From Candidatus Thorarchaeota archaeon (lineage in GTDB: Archaea > Asgardarchaeota > Thorarchaeia > Thorarchaeales > Thorarchaeaceae): 5,631 nucleotides of DNA. Below, piece by piece: positions 1 through 5,631 of the stretch. Below the pieces are notes generated by a model. It was not told the DNA's origin. It saw only the letters and a list, made by a program, of their open reading frames with translations, and searched no databases. The stretch is from NCBI GenBank assembly GCA_016839345.1, contig JAEOUL010000324.1:1-5631 (forward strand). Reading direction: 5' to 3'. Position 1 is the stretch's first letter. Every line of letters starts with the position of its first letter. The position numbers and the translations under genes were made by a program.

Positions 1-431
1 AGGAGCTGATCTTCAAGGAGGTTTTCATTGAGAGGCATCCATTGTTCAGAATTCTTGAGATTTTAGATGGAGCAAAAGGAGAAACAGCAGATGAATTACT
101 GACAAATGCTTCGAACCGTTTGTACAAGGAAATCATGAACGAGTCCAATTTGCTAAACCTGTTTTTTGTGGAACTTGTGGAGATGAAAGGTAAACATATC
201 CCTGAAGCAATCATCAGTAATTTTCCCCACGACTCGTCCTTCATGCGTCAAATCTTTGAGATGAAGTCAGAGCTGAGAGATATTAGGGAGCCTGTTCTTG
301 TGAGAGCTCTCGTTGGAACTGTTTTTGCGAATGTTATGTTTCGCTGGTTTGTTGGTGACACTAAATCCAAAAGGTGGGGATCTCAAGCAGAGATGACAGA
401 TGTACTTCTCAGGGGTATCCTCAGGAAATAG
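1..431 (+). CDS. TetR/AcrR-family transcriptional regulator, C-terminal part (5' truncated by window edge)
   Basis: The frame is open from base 3 to the TAG at 429-431, so the gene begins left of the window; about 142 residues are visible. The DNA-binding helix-turn-helix normally found in the first 50 or so residues of TetR proteins is therefore not seen. What is visible is an all-helical segment of the kind that forms the ligand-binding and dimerisation domain. It includes a hydrophobic helix (NLLNLFFVELVEM), a charged linker, and a final amphipathic part with PVLVRALVGTVFANVMFRWF followed by MTDVLLRGIL, a typical ending for this family. A TTG at 42 could be read as a start, but the coding frame continues upstream of it with family-like sequence. 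The ligand and targets cannot be told from this domain. It lies upstream of, and in the same direction as, the DUF3303-type gene, which it might regulate. The family call is by recognition of sequence style, not by a profile search. Confidence 0.7.
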   Translation, partial: ELIFKEVFIERHPLFRILEILDGAKGETADELLTNASNRLYKEIMNESNLLNLFFVELVEMKGKHIPEAIISNFPHDSSFMRQIFEMKSELRDIREPVLVRALVGTVFANVMFRWFVGDTKSKRWGSQAEMTDVLLRGILRK

Positions 432-518
432 CAAATCGAGCTAATGCTCATTTCGTAAAATCATAAATTGTAGAGACTCGTCTTTAATTGACGATAAGTT
501 GTTGGGATGTGAAAAGTA
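432..518 (+). promoter_or_regulatory. Intergenic spacer with short inverted repeats; possible promoter/operator for the DUF3303-type gene
   Basis: This 87-base spacer separates two co-directional genes. Two short inverted repeats are visible. GAGC-TAAT-GCTC at 438-449 lies just after the regulator's stop. TCGTC-tttaatt-GACGA at 478-494 is a 17-base imperfect palindrome of a size a TetR-type repressor could bind. An AT-rich stretch at 456-469 (taaaatcataaatt) could serve as a TATA region, placing a start of transcription near 490-495, but it is not a clear consensus match. All of this is inference from short signals that can arise by chance. Confidence 0.2.
505..512 (+). promoter_or_regulatory. 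Ribosome binding site for the GTG-started DUF3303-type gene
   Basis: GGATGTGA differs from the ideal GGAGGTGA at one base and sits 6 bases before the GTG at 519. It decides the start: the only nearby upstream ATG in this frame (507) is followed directly by a TGA stop. Confidence 0.5.
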
Positions 519-770
519 GTGAAATATCTAATTGAATGGCATATCAAACCAAAGCATCGAGAGAAAGCAGCCAAAGCTATAGAGAAATTTCAACAACCAA
601 AGGAATTGAAGACAATATTTGCAGCTCACAACTGTGTTGCATCAAATAGAGGAATCGCAGTTGTTGAAACTGATGATATTATGGCAATCCAAAAAACATT
701 CAGACCTATGCTTGATTTTACAGAGTTCACAGTAACTCCGATACTGCCAGTTTTTCCCGAACAAAAGTGA
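519..770 (+). CDS. Small DUF3303-type protein
   Basis: The protein has 83 residues and starts at GTG. It begins MKYLIEWHIKPKHREKAAKA, which matches the usual opening of the DUF3303 family (a first beta strand ending in W, then a helix rich in charged residues). It continues with a strand-turn-strand part holding RGIAVVETDD, the family's typical V(V)ET(D) strand, and ends with a LDFTEFTVTPILP strand. This pattern suggests a single compact alpha/beta domain with a ferredoxin-like or dimeric alpha-beta-barrel fold. The length is normal for the family. There is no signal peptide, membrane segment or cysteine-rich motif (one Cys only), so it is probably cytosolic. The biochemical function of the family is not known. 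It follows the TetR-type gene after 87 bases and ends 21 bases before the convergent Hdr operon; nothing ties it functionally to that operon. Confidence 0.7.
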   Translation: MKYLIEWHIKPKHREKAAKAIEKFQQPKELKTIFAAHNCVASNRGIAVVETDDIMAIQKTFRPMLDFTEFTVTPILPVFPEQK

Positions 771-780
771 AATACATGAG

Positions 781-805
781 GGAAGGGGAGATCAAATCTC
801 CTTCC
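781..805. terminator. Hairpin at the convergent gene ends, possible bidirectional terminator
   Basis: GGAA(781-784)-GG bulge-GGAGAT(787-792) pairs with ATCTCC(796-801)TTCC(802-805) around a 3-base loop, giving a 10-base-pair stem with a 2-base bulge. It lies between the stop of the DUF3303-type gene (770) and the end of the minus-strand operon, overlapping the last codons of the latter. There is no clear T-run on either side. Archaeal termination usually depends on T-runs more than on hairpins, so a terminator role is only possible. Confidence 0.35.
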
Positions 806-1139
806 TAGCATAGACGTACTCTCGATTTGCCTCTCCTACAATTTCAACCTCGTTCCATTTCAAGAGTGCAAGAAGATTCTCTAGGATGTAATCCTTTTCC
901 ATTTTTGTGGCTTTAGCGAGCTCTGAGATAGTGGCTGGACCATCACGAATCTCCTGAAGTATATAACTCCTGTCAATCTCCTCTTTGACGGTCTGTACCA
1001 TAAGTTCTTGAAGACGCTCAGGAGTGAGTTCACCTCTTTGAACCAACACGTCTCCTTTTCCAATCAGCCATCTAAGTCTTTCACCACCAAATGCCTGAGC
1101 AGCTGCTTCAACCTTGTCTAGATTTGCTGTTTCTTTCAT
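792..1139 (-). CDS. Winged-helix domain protein at the end of the Hdr operon
   Basis: This is the last gene of the operon: 115 residues from ATG 1139, one base after the stop of the upstream HdrA-like gene. A longer frame from GTG 1151 or 1148 exists, but those codons sit directly against or inside the purine-rich ribosome binding site, so ATG 1139 is preferred. Residues 1-50 or so are predicted helical and charged (QAFGGERLRWLIGKGDVLVQRGELTPERLQEL). Residues about 56-115 look like a winged helix: a first helix SYILQEIRDG, then PATISELAKATKMEKDYILENLLALLKW as the helix-turn-helix, then a hairpin VEIVGEANREYVYARKEI as the wing. There are no cysteines, so it carries no Fe-S cluster. It may be a local regulator of the operon or a small accessory protein that uses the winged helix for protein contact; the sequence does not decide. 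I do not recognise a named family. Confidence 0.7.
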   Translation of the reverse strand: MKETANLDKVEAAAQAFGGERLRWLIGKGDVLVQRGELTPERLQELMVQTVKEEIDRSYILQEIRDGPATISELAKATKMEKDYILENLLALLKWNEVEIVGEANREYVYARKEI

Positions 1140-1140
1140 T

Positions 1141-2883
1141 TCACTCACCACCCTCCAAGCTAGCTGGTTGTAGGAACGCTTCCACCATGCTCATTATTTG
1201 TTGATCAGTAGAGTGTCGCATTGTTATGGCATGACTTGGACACGCACTTGCACATGTTCCGCAACCATGGCATTTAGCCTCTGTAGCAAATGCTGTTGCT
1301 GGATCACCTGTGCCTGTCAATGCTATGGCACCATATGGACATGCTTGGATGCATGTTGCACATGAAGAGCATAGAGATTCGTCAACCCAAGACACAGTAG
1401 ATTCAATCTCTACATTCTTACGGGCCATCAGTGATGTCGCCTTTGCAGCTGCACCACTTGCTTGCGTCGCACTGTCAGTTGCATCCTTTGCAGACTGTGC
1501 AGTTCCAGCAATCATTATTCCAGCAGTGTGTGTCGTCAGAGGCGCCAGCTTGATATGCTCTTCGTTGAAGAATCCATCTCCTGAACGAGTTAGACTGAAC
1601 AGCTTTGCAACCTCATCCGTCCCTGCAGGTGGAATCATTGCAGTTGTCAGGACTAGAATGTCAGGTTCAAATTCGCAGTCAGTGTCTGAGAGTATATCTT
1701 TCCACTTTACAGCTATTGTGTCATCAACAAGAGAAACCTTCGGTTTCTTAGTGTGCTCAAACTTTGAGAACATGACATGCTTGTTTCTGGCTTCTCTATG
1801 GATCTCTTCGTGACCTCTACCGAAAGTCCTGAGGTCGTCATAGAGAATGATTACTTCATCAGTTTCATCTCTAATGTCAGATGCTGCTTTGGTCATAGCT
1901 GTACAGCAGTATCGTGAGCAGTGTTCATGTCCCTTCACACCTTCCTCTCGAGACCCTACGCAACCAATGAACATGATTTTCTTAGGTGGTTTCCCATCAG
2001 TAATTCTTAGAACAGAACCAGTGGATTTCATCTTTTCATACTCTGCAAGAGTGAGGATGTTAGGATTATTTCCATATTCATAATACCCTTCAGGTTCAAA
2101 TGGTTCAAATCCAGTAGCGACTATGACAGTTCCAAATGTTCGTTTGACAGTCTTGCCTGTATTCAAGTTTTTGATCTTGGTTTCAAAACTCCCAATGTGA
2201 CCATCAAAGTCCACGACAATCGAATCGGTCATTATCTCGATATCATCAATCGCTTTTGCAGCAATGAGCATCCGATCAATCACATCTACTGCCTTCTCAT
2301 TGTTTGGATACATGGTGGAAAGAAGACGGAGGTGCCCTCCAAGTTCAGACTCTTTCTCAACAAGTGTGACTTTGAATCCTCTAGATCCTATGTCCACTGC
2401 AGCTCTAAGACCTGTGACTCCACCCCCCACTACAAGTGCGTGGGGTGCAACTGCTACAGTCTTCACTTCTAATGGTTCAAGTAATGCAGCTCTAGCCACA
2501 GCCATTCGAATCAGATCCTCTGCCTTTGCAGTAGCCTTCTCAGGCTCTCGCGCATGACACCATGAACAATGCTCTCGGAGATTAACCTGTTCGAAGACAT
2601 ACCTATTGAGTCCAGCTTCTTCAACAACCCTTCTGAAAGTCGGTTCATGCATTCGCGGTGAACAGCTCGCAACAACAACACGATTAAGGTTGTGTTCAGC
2701 TATCTTCTCTCGGATGTGTGTCTGTCCAGCATCACTACAGGTGAACATCAGGTCTACCGAGTATTCAACATGAGGATAATTGTTTGCGACCTGAGCTACA
2801 GTTTCCACATCCACTGTACCAGCTATGTTGTGACCACAGTGGCAGACAAATACTCCAATCCTTGGTTCTTCTTCAGTCCCCAT
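1141..2883 (-). CDS. hdrA: HdrA-like FAD/iron-sulfur protein, with N-terminal cluster domain and C-terminal 2[4Fe-4S] domain, no internal ferredoxin insert
   Basis: 580 residues, starting at ATG 2883 with AGGAGGTG 7 bases upstream. Residues 1-140 form the HdrA N-terminal cluster domain (FVCHCGHNIAG at 12-22; further Cys at 49, 74, 106, 109). Residues 148-490 form the thioredoxin-reductase-like FAD domain, with GGGVTG at 153-158 and ATGFEPF at 256-262. The cluster motif within it has Cys308, 322, 326 and 327 (CVGSRE, then HCSRYCC). Residues 505-548 form a ferredoxin domain with two complete CxxCxxCxxxCP sets (505/508/511/515 and 538/541/544/548). Compared with typical HdrA of about 650 residues, the ferredoxin inserted in the FAD domain is missing, and so is the DCSxC motif after the first FAD motif. 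The spacing from Cys308 to Cys322 is one residue longer than in the neighbouring copy. It is expected in the cytosol as part of an Hdr-type electron-transfer complex. Family assignment is certain; exact partners are inferred. Confidence 0.95.
   Translation of the reverse strand: MGTEEEPRIGVFVCHCGHNIAGTVDVETVAQVANNYPHVEYSVDLMFTCSDAGQTHIREKIAEHNLNRVVVASCSPRMHEPTFRRVVEEAGLNRYVFEQVNLREHCSWCHAREPEKATAKAEDLIRMAVARAALLEPLEVKTVAVAPHALVVGGGVTGLRAAVDIGSRGFKVTLVEKESELGGHLRLLSTMYPNNEKAVDVIDRMLIAAKAIDDIEIMTDSIVVDFDGHIGSFETKIKNLNTGKTVKRTFGTVIVATGFEPFEPEGYYEYGNNPNILTLAEYEKMKSTGSVLRITDGKPPKKIMFIGCVGSREEGVKGHEHCSRYCCTAMTKAASDIRDETDEVIILYDDLRTFGRGHEEIHREARNKHVMFSKFEHTKKPKVSLVDDTIAVKWKDILSDTDCEFEPDILVLTTAMIPPAGTDEVAKLFSLTRSGDGFFNEEHIKLAPLTTHTAGIMIAGTAQSAKDATDSATQASGAAAKATSLMARKNVEIESTVSWVDESLCSSCATCIQACPYGAIALTGTGDPATAFATEAKCHGCGTCASACPSHAITMRHSTDQQIMSMVEAFLQPASLEGGE
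1144..1156 (-). promoter_or_regulatory. Ribosome binding site deciding the start of the winged-helix gene
   Basis: Read on the minus strand this is GGAGGGTGGTGAG, inside the last codons of the upstream hdrA-like gene. The GGTGA part lies 5 bases and the GGAGGG part 11 bases before ATG 1139. The candidate GTG codons at 1151 and 1148 overlap or abut this site and so cannot use it. Confidence 0.5.
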
Positions 2884-4223
2884 CAGTGTTCACCTCCTCT
2901 CGATAGAGTTATACTCGCCCGCATTGCTGCTGCACTTCCAGCTGCAACTGAGTCGGGGATGTCTTTGGCTGACTCTGCGCATCCAGCAACATAGACTCCT
3001 GGTACACTTGTATCAACAGGATTACTTGCAGGATACTGTATTGGGATGAATCCATCAACAGCCACCTCCAACCCAATGTTGGCAGCCAATTCTTTCAGAC
3101 CAGCTGGAGGAATAATGCCAGGGCAGAGGACAAGCATTTCATGCTCATGCTTAAGGAACTCACCAGTTTCGGTGTTCTCCGCCCAGACTACAACATTCTT
3201 GTTCTTTGCAATCTCTCCAACCTCACCCACTCGACCACGGATAAATTTGATTCCAAAACGTACCTTGGCCATGTTAGTAAACTCTTCAAAGCCTTTACCG
3301 TATGCTCGAATATCAGCATAATACACAGTCACATTCTTGACATTATCATGCTGAAGCTCTTTAGCCATGACTGCATTTTTCACGCCATACATACAACAAA
3401 CGCGGCTACAATACGGTACATTCTTCTGTACGTCTCGTGCACCAACACATTGAACGAATCCAATTGATCTTGGTATCTTCCCATCACTAAGCCGCATGAG
3501 ATTTCCATGAGTAGGACCAGCGGCATTGATGATCCGTTCATACTCAAGGGCATTGATGACGTTCTTGAAACGACCATAGCCTAGTCGGTGATATCGAGAA
3601 ACATCGAATAATTCGTATCCGGTGGCAATCACGATTGCTCCGGCAGGGACCTCTATTTCTTCATCCTCCATAGTGAGATCAATTGCCTCTCTATCGCAAG
3701 ATTTGACACAGAGTTCACACTTTATACAATTCTTGTCATCGATTGTATAAACAAGAGGAGTGCTTTGTGGAAAGCCAATATAGATCGCCTTTCTGTATCC
3801 GAGATTCTGATCGAACTCATTTTTGACTTGAATTGGACAGTGTGGAACACAATCCCCACATCCTGAGCATTTGTCTTCCAAGACTTTGCGCGCCTTCTTG
3901 AGAACTTTAACGCGAAAGTTTCCTGCCTTCCCAGTAATATCAGTAACCTCGCTATAGGTCAGAAGTTTGATGTTCGGATGACGAGAAACCTCACTCAATC
4001 TTGGCGTTAGAATACATGCGCTGCAATCCAAAGTCGGAAATGTTTTGTCAAGCATCGCCATCACGCCTCCAATTGATGGAGTCTTCTCTACCAGAACAAC
4101 TTGGTAGCCTTGGTCTGCAATATCCAAGGCAGCCTGCATTCCAGCCACTCCACCTCCAATGACAAGAGCAGTTTCCGTTGGTCGCATTGATCCGAAGTCT
4201 ACCTTATCCCCTGCAACTGTCAT
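2883..4223 (-). CDS. Short HdrA/QmoA-like FAD protein with internal ferredoxin insert, no N- or C-terminal cluster domains
   Basis: 446 residues from ATG 4223, overlapping the MvhD stop by four bases (ATGA). The FAD domain starts almost at once (GGGVAG at 23-28; ATGYELF at 200-206). DCSACI at 66-71 is the HdrA motif following the first FAD segment. A ferredoxin domain is inserted at 119-176, with Cys 119/122/125/129 and 166/169/172/176, enough for two [4Fe-4S] clusters. The HdrA cluster motif has Cys259, 272, 276 and 277 (CVGARD, YCSRVCC), in the canonical spacing. The protein ends soon after the last FAD-domain motif (AGCAESAKDIPDSV at 413-426). The HdrA N-terminal domain and C-terminal ferredoxin are both absent. 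Both ends are clean, with a strong ribosome binding site, so this is a real compact form and not a broken gene. It resembles QmoA in size and content. It probably pairs with the neighbouring HdrA-like proteins in an electron-bifurcating or electron-confurcating complex in the cytosol. Confidence 0.93.
   Translation of the reverse strand: MTVAGDKVDFGSMRPTETALVIGGGVAGMQAALDIADQGYQVVLVEKTPSIGGVMAMLDKTFPTLDCSACILTPRLSEVSRHPNIKLLTYSEVTDITGKAGNFRVKVLKKARKVLEDKCSGCGDCVPHCPIQVKNEFDQNLGYRKAIYIGFPQSTPLVYTIDDKNCIKCELCVKSCDREAIDLTMEDEEIEVPAGAIVIATGYELFDVSRYHRLGYGRFKNVINALEYERIINAAGPTHGNLMRLSDGKIPRSIGFVQCVGARDVQKNVPYCSRVCCMYGVKNAVMAKELQHDNVKNVTVYYADIRAYGKGFEEFTNMAKVRFGIKFIRGRVGEVGEIAKNKNVVVWAENTETGEFLKHEHEMLVLCPGIIPPAGLKELAANIGLEVAVDGFIPIQYPASNPVDTSVPGVYVAGCAESAKDIPDSVAAGSAAAMRASITLSRGGEH
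2891..2898 (-). promoter_or_regulatory. Strong ribosome binding site of the 580-residue hdrA-like gene
   Basis: AGGAGGTG on the minus strand, 7 bases before ATG 2883, lying within the coding end of the upstream gene. It is identical in sequence and spacing to the site before the 446-residue gene, which suggests matched translation of the two. Confidence 0.7.
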
Positions 4224-4651
4224 TTTGACGCACCTCCTGCTTTGAGCGGAGTAGGTCCAAGCTCTCTAATTGATTCAGTCATCTCTGTTATTCCATCAGC
4301 CCACTGTTGCCCTTCTGAAGCACTTGCCCAAAGAAGCTTTAGTCGTTTAGGATTAAGTCCCATGGTCTTCATTGCCATCTTGAGTGCATCAAAACGGACT
4401 TGTGTGCGGTAATTGCCAGTAGCGTAATGACAGTCTCCAGGATGGCAACCTGTCACCATAACACCATCAGCTCCACCCCTAAACGCCTCAATCACCATAA
4501 TCGGATCAACACGACCTGAGCACATCAATCGAATGACCTTAGCATTGGGAGGATGCTGAATTCGAGAAATTCCTGCCAGGTCTGCACCTCCATATGAACA
4601 CCAGTTACATGTAAAAGCTATAATACTAGGTTCGAATCTTTTTCGACTCAT
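4220..4651 (-). CDS. mvhD: MvhD/FrhD-type [2Fe-2S] electron-transfer subunit
   Basis: 143 residues from ATG 4651. The frame is open further upstream to 4777, but that part overlaps the upstream hdrA-like gene and has no family similarity. ATG 4651 has AAGGAG (complement of 4662-4667) 10 bases before it and overlaps the upstream TGA by one base. The protein shows the full MvhD pattern: FTCNWCSYGGADLAGISR (Cys15, Cys18), VIRLMCSGRVDP (Cys44), GADGVMVTGCHPGDCHYATGN (Cys69, Cys74) and a closing SASEGQQWAD segment. The length is normal for the family. In methanogens MvhD carries a [2Fe-2S] cluster and passes electrons from the hydrogenase or formate dehydrogenase to HdrA; in QmoB and some HdrA proteins it is fused to the HdrA C-terminus. 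Here it is a separate gene directly after an HdrA-like protein, its likely partner. No hydrogenase subunits are seen. Confidence 0.95.
   Translation of the reverse strand: MSRKRFEPSIIAFTCNWCSYGGADLAGISRIQHPPNAKVIRLMCSGRVDPIMVIEAFRGGADGVMVTGCHPGDCHYATGNYRTQVRFDALKMAMKTMGLNPKRLKLLWASASEGQQWADGITEMTESIRELGPTPLKAGGASK
4231..4238 (-). promoter_or_regulatory. Strong ribosome binding site of the 446-residue HdrA/QmoA-like gene
   Basis: AGGAGGTG on the minus strand, 7 bases before ATG 4223, inside the end of the MvhD gene. It supports the ATG at 4223 as the true start. Confidence 0.7.
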
Positions 4652-5631
4652 CAGACTAACTCTCCTTTCACGCTTGCCGCAGCCTGTATCTGCGGGATAA
4701 TTTGTTGTTTCCGATAATGCCGCATGTCTATAGCGTGCATTGGACAGCCGCCAGCACATGTTCCACAACCTTGACAAAGCTCAAACATTACCCTACGCTC
4801 TTCTCCGGTACCAGAGATAGCACCATATGGACAGAGATCGCTACATAAGTCGCAATCTATACAGAGTTCAGTGTCAATCTCAGCATAGATTGGTTCAACG
4901 TAGAACACTCCAGGAGCCATCAGAGACTGAGCTCCTGCTGCAGCACCCTTACCATAGGCTACTGCTTTTGGAATGTCCATCGGTCCCAAGACAGCTCCAG
5001 CTAGGAATATTCCGTCTTGGAAAGAGTCAACTGGTCGAAGTTTCGGATGTGCTTCCATCAGGTAGCCATATTCACCTGTTGAAACCTTCAACTTTCGAGC
5101 CAAGTCTGGAGTGTCATCGTTTGGTAACAATGCAGTTGCCAGAACAACAAGATCAGTCGAGGTTTCTAGACGCTCACCAGTATAGAGGTCTTCAGCCATG
5201 ACGATGAGCGACTTGGTTTTTGGATCTTCTTCAATTTCTGAAGGTCTTCCTTTGACTACAATTACCCCCATTTCGCGAGCCCTTCTATACAGACCCTCAT
5301 ATCCCAGACCATGAGTTCTGATGTCCATCGCATAGATAATGATCTCAGTTTCAGGATACTTCTCCTTAATCTGGATTGCTTGTTTTAGGGAGTTTTCACA
5401 GCCAATGTAGCAGCAATAGTCTTGGTCTACCCTGCGGTCTCGAGACCCTACACACTGTACAAACGCAACCCGTTTAGGAACTGTATTATCAGATGGCCGT
5501 TTTGGCTTACCCTGCGTGGGTCCAGCTGCATTGGTCAGTCTCTCGAGCTGAGCGTTCGTAATGACATTTTCAAAAGTACCGTAACCAAACTCTCTAGTTT
5601 CTAGTGGATCATGAACCTTGAATCCGGTGGC
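4651..5631 (-). CDS. hdrA: HdrA-like FAD/iron-sulfur protein with C-terminal 2[4Fe-4S] domain (5' end beyond window)
   Basis: The frame is open to the right edge: 326 residues are visible and the start is missing. An ATG at 5328 is internal, because the frame upstream of it codes for conserved HdrA sequence. The fragment begins at the second FAD motif (ATGFKV), continues with FENVITNAQLERL and the cluster region FVQCVGSRD (fragment residue Cys60), then DYCCYIGC (Cys73, 74, 78). It goes on with the last FAD-domain motif (FLAGAVLGPMDIPKAVAYG) and a ferredoxin domain with two complete sets (Cys 257/260/263/267 and 286/289/292/296), closing with MRHYRKQQI. The cluster motif is unlike the C-x3-CC form of the other two copies: the cysteines are arranged CC-x3-C. 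Whether an N-terminal cluster domain or internal ferredoxin is present cannot be seen. Its position just before mvhD makes the pair look like an unfused QmoB. Confidence 0.93.
   Translation of the reverse strand, partial: ATGFKVHDPLETREFGYGTFENVITNAQLERLTNAAGPTQGKPKRPSDNTVPKRVAFVQCVGSRDRRVDQDYCCYIGCENSLKQAIQIKEKYPETEIIIYAMDIRTHGLGYEGLYRRAREMGVIVVKGRPSEIEEDPKTKSLIVMAEDLYTGERLETSTDLVVLATALLPNDDTPDLARKLKVSTGEYGYLMEAHPKLRPVDSFQDGIFLAGAVLGPMDIPKAVAYGKGAAAGAQSLMAPGVFYVEPIYAEIDTELCIDCDLCSDLCPYGAISGTGEERRVMFELCQGCGTCAGGCPMHAIDMRHYRKQQIIPQIQAAASVKGELV

Noticed and set aside
14..44. Ribosome-binding-site-like AAGGAGGT at 15-22 with TTG at 42 as a gene start
   Set aside because: The spacing of about 20 bases is too long, the nearer TTG at 28 is in another frame, and the coding frame continues upstream to the window edge; the product would also lack the DNA-binding domain.
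1310..1813. Long open frame of 167 codons on the + strand
   Set aside because: It lies opposite the 580-residue HdrA gene, whose cysteine motifs prove the minus strand is coding; the + product has no recognisable motif.
2883..4223. 446-residue HdrA as a degraded pseudogene of full-length HdrA
   Set aside because: All motifs are intact, the start has a strong ribosome binding site, both ends overlap neighbours neatly, and short QmoA-type forms are known.
4652..4777. N-terminal extension of MvhD from an upstream ATG at 4777
   Set aside because: The extra 42 residues overlap the HdrA ferredoxin domain and have no MvhD similarity; ATG 4651 has a ribosome binding site and fits the family length.
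4827..5201. Open frame of 124 codons on the + strand
   Set aside because: It is antisense to the ferredoxin and FAD regions of the right-hand HdrA and shows a low-complexity, Gln/Leu/Arg-rich product typical of shadow frames.
4651..5328. ATG 5328 as the start of the right-hand HdrA gene
   Set aside because: The same frame is open to 5631 and codes for conserved HdrA motifs (ATGF, FVQCVGSRD), so the ATG is internal.

Overview
The window looks like part of an anaerobic archaeal genome. The evidence is an operon of heterodisulfide-reductase (Hdr) type flavo-iron-sulfur proteins with an MvhD protein, strong AGGAGGTG ribosome binding sites and a short, archaeal-looking winged-helix protein. An Asgard-type or similar uncultured archaeon would fit. 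A bacterial anaerobe with Hdr/Qmo-type genes cannot be excluded without database searches.

Layout: bases 1-770 are on the + strand. They hold the C-terminal part of a TetR-family regulator, cut by the left edge, then an 87-base spacer and a small DUF3303-type protein starting at GTG 519. Bases 792-5631 are one tightly packed minus-strand operon converging on them. In transcription order it contains an HdrA-like protein (5' end beyond the right edge, visible 5631-4651), MvhD (4651-4220), a 446-residue HdrA/QmoA-like protein (4223-2883), a 580-residue HdrA-like protein (2883-1141) and a 115-residue winged-helix protein (1139-792). Junctions are 1- or 4-base overlaps or a 1-base gap, so the genes are very probably co-transcribed and translationally coupled. 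The operon promoter is not in the window.

Function: HdrA proteins bind FAD and several [4Fe-4S] clusters and are the electron-bifurcating or electron-distributing core of Hdr complexes. MvhD is the small [2Fe-2S] protein that links HdrA to an electron-donating partner. In this operon the usual HdrA domains are divided among proteins. The 446-residue protein has the FAD domain and the internal ferredoxin insert, but neither the N-terminal cluster domain nor the C-terminal ferredoxin. The 580-residue protein has the N-terminal and C-terminal domains but no internal ferredoxin. The third copy has a C-terminal ferredoxin and a rearranged cysteine motif. HdrA-like, MvhD, then a short HdrA resembles a Qmo complex (QmoB = HdrA+MvhD fused, QmoA = short HdrA) with the fusion split. 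No HdrB/HdrC, hydrogenase or formate dehydrogenase gene is visible, so the donor and acceptor are unknown. No tRNA, rRNA, CRISPR array or mobile element was seen.
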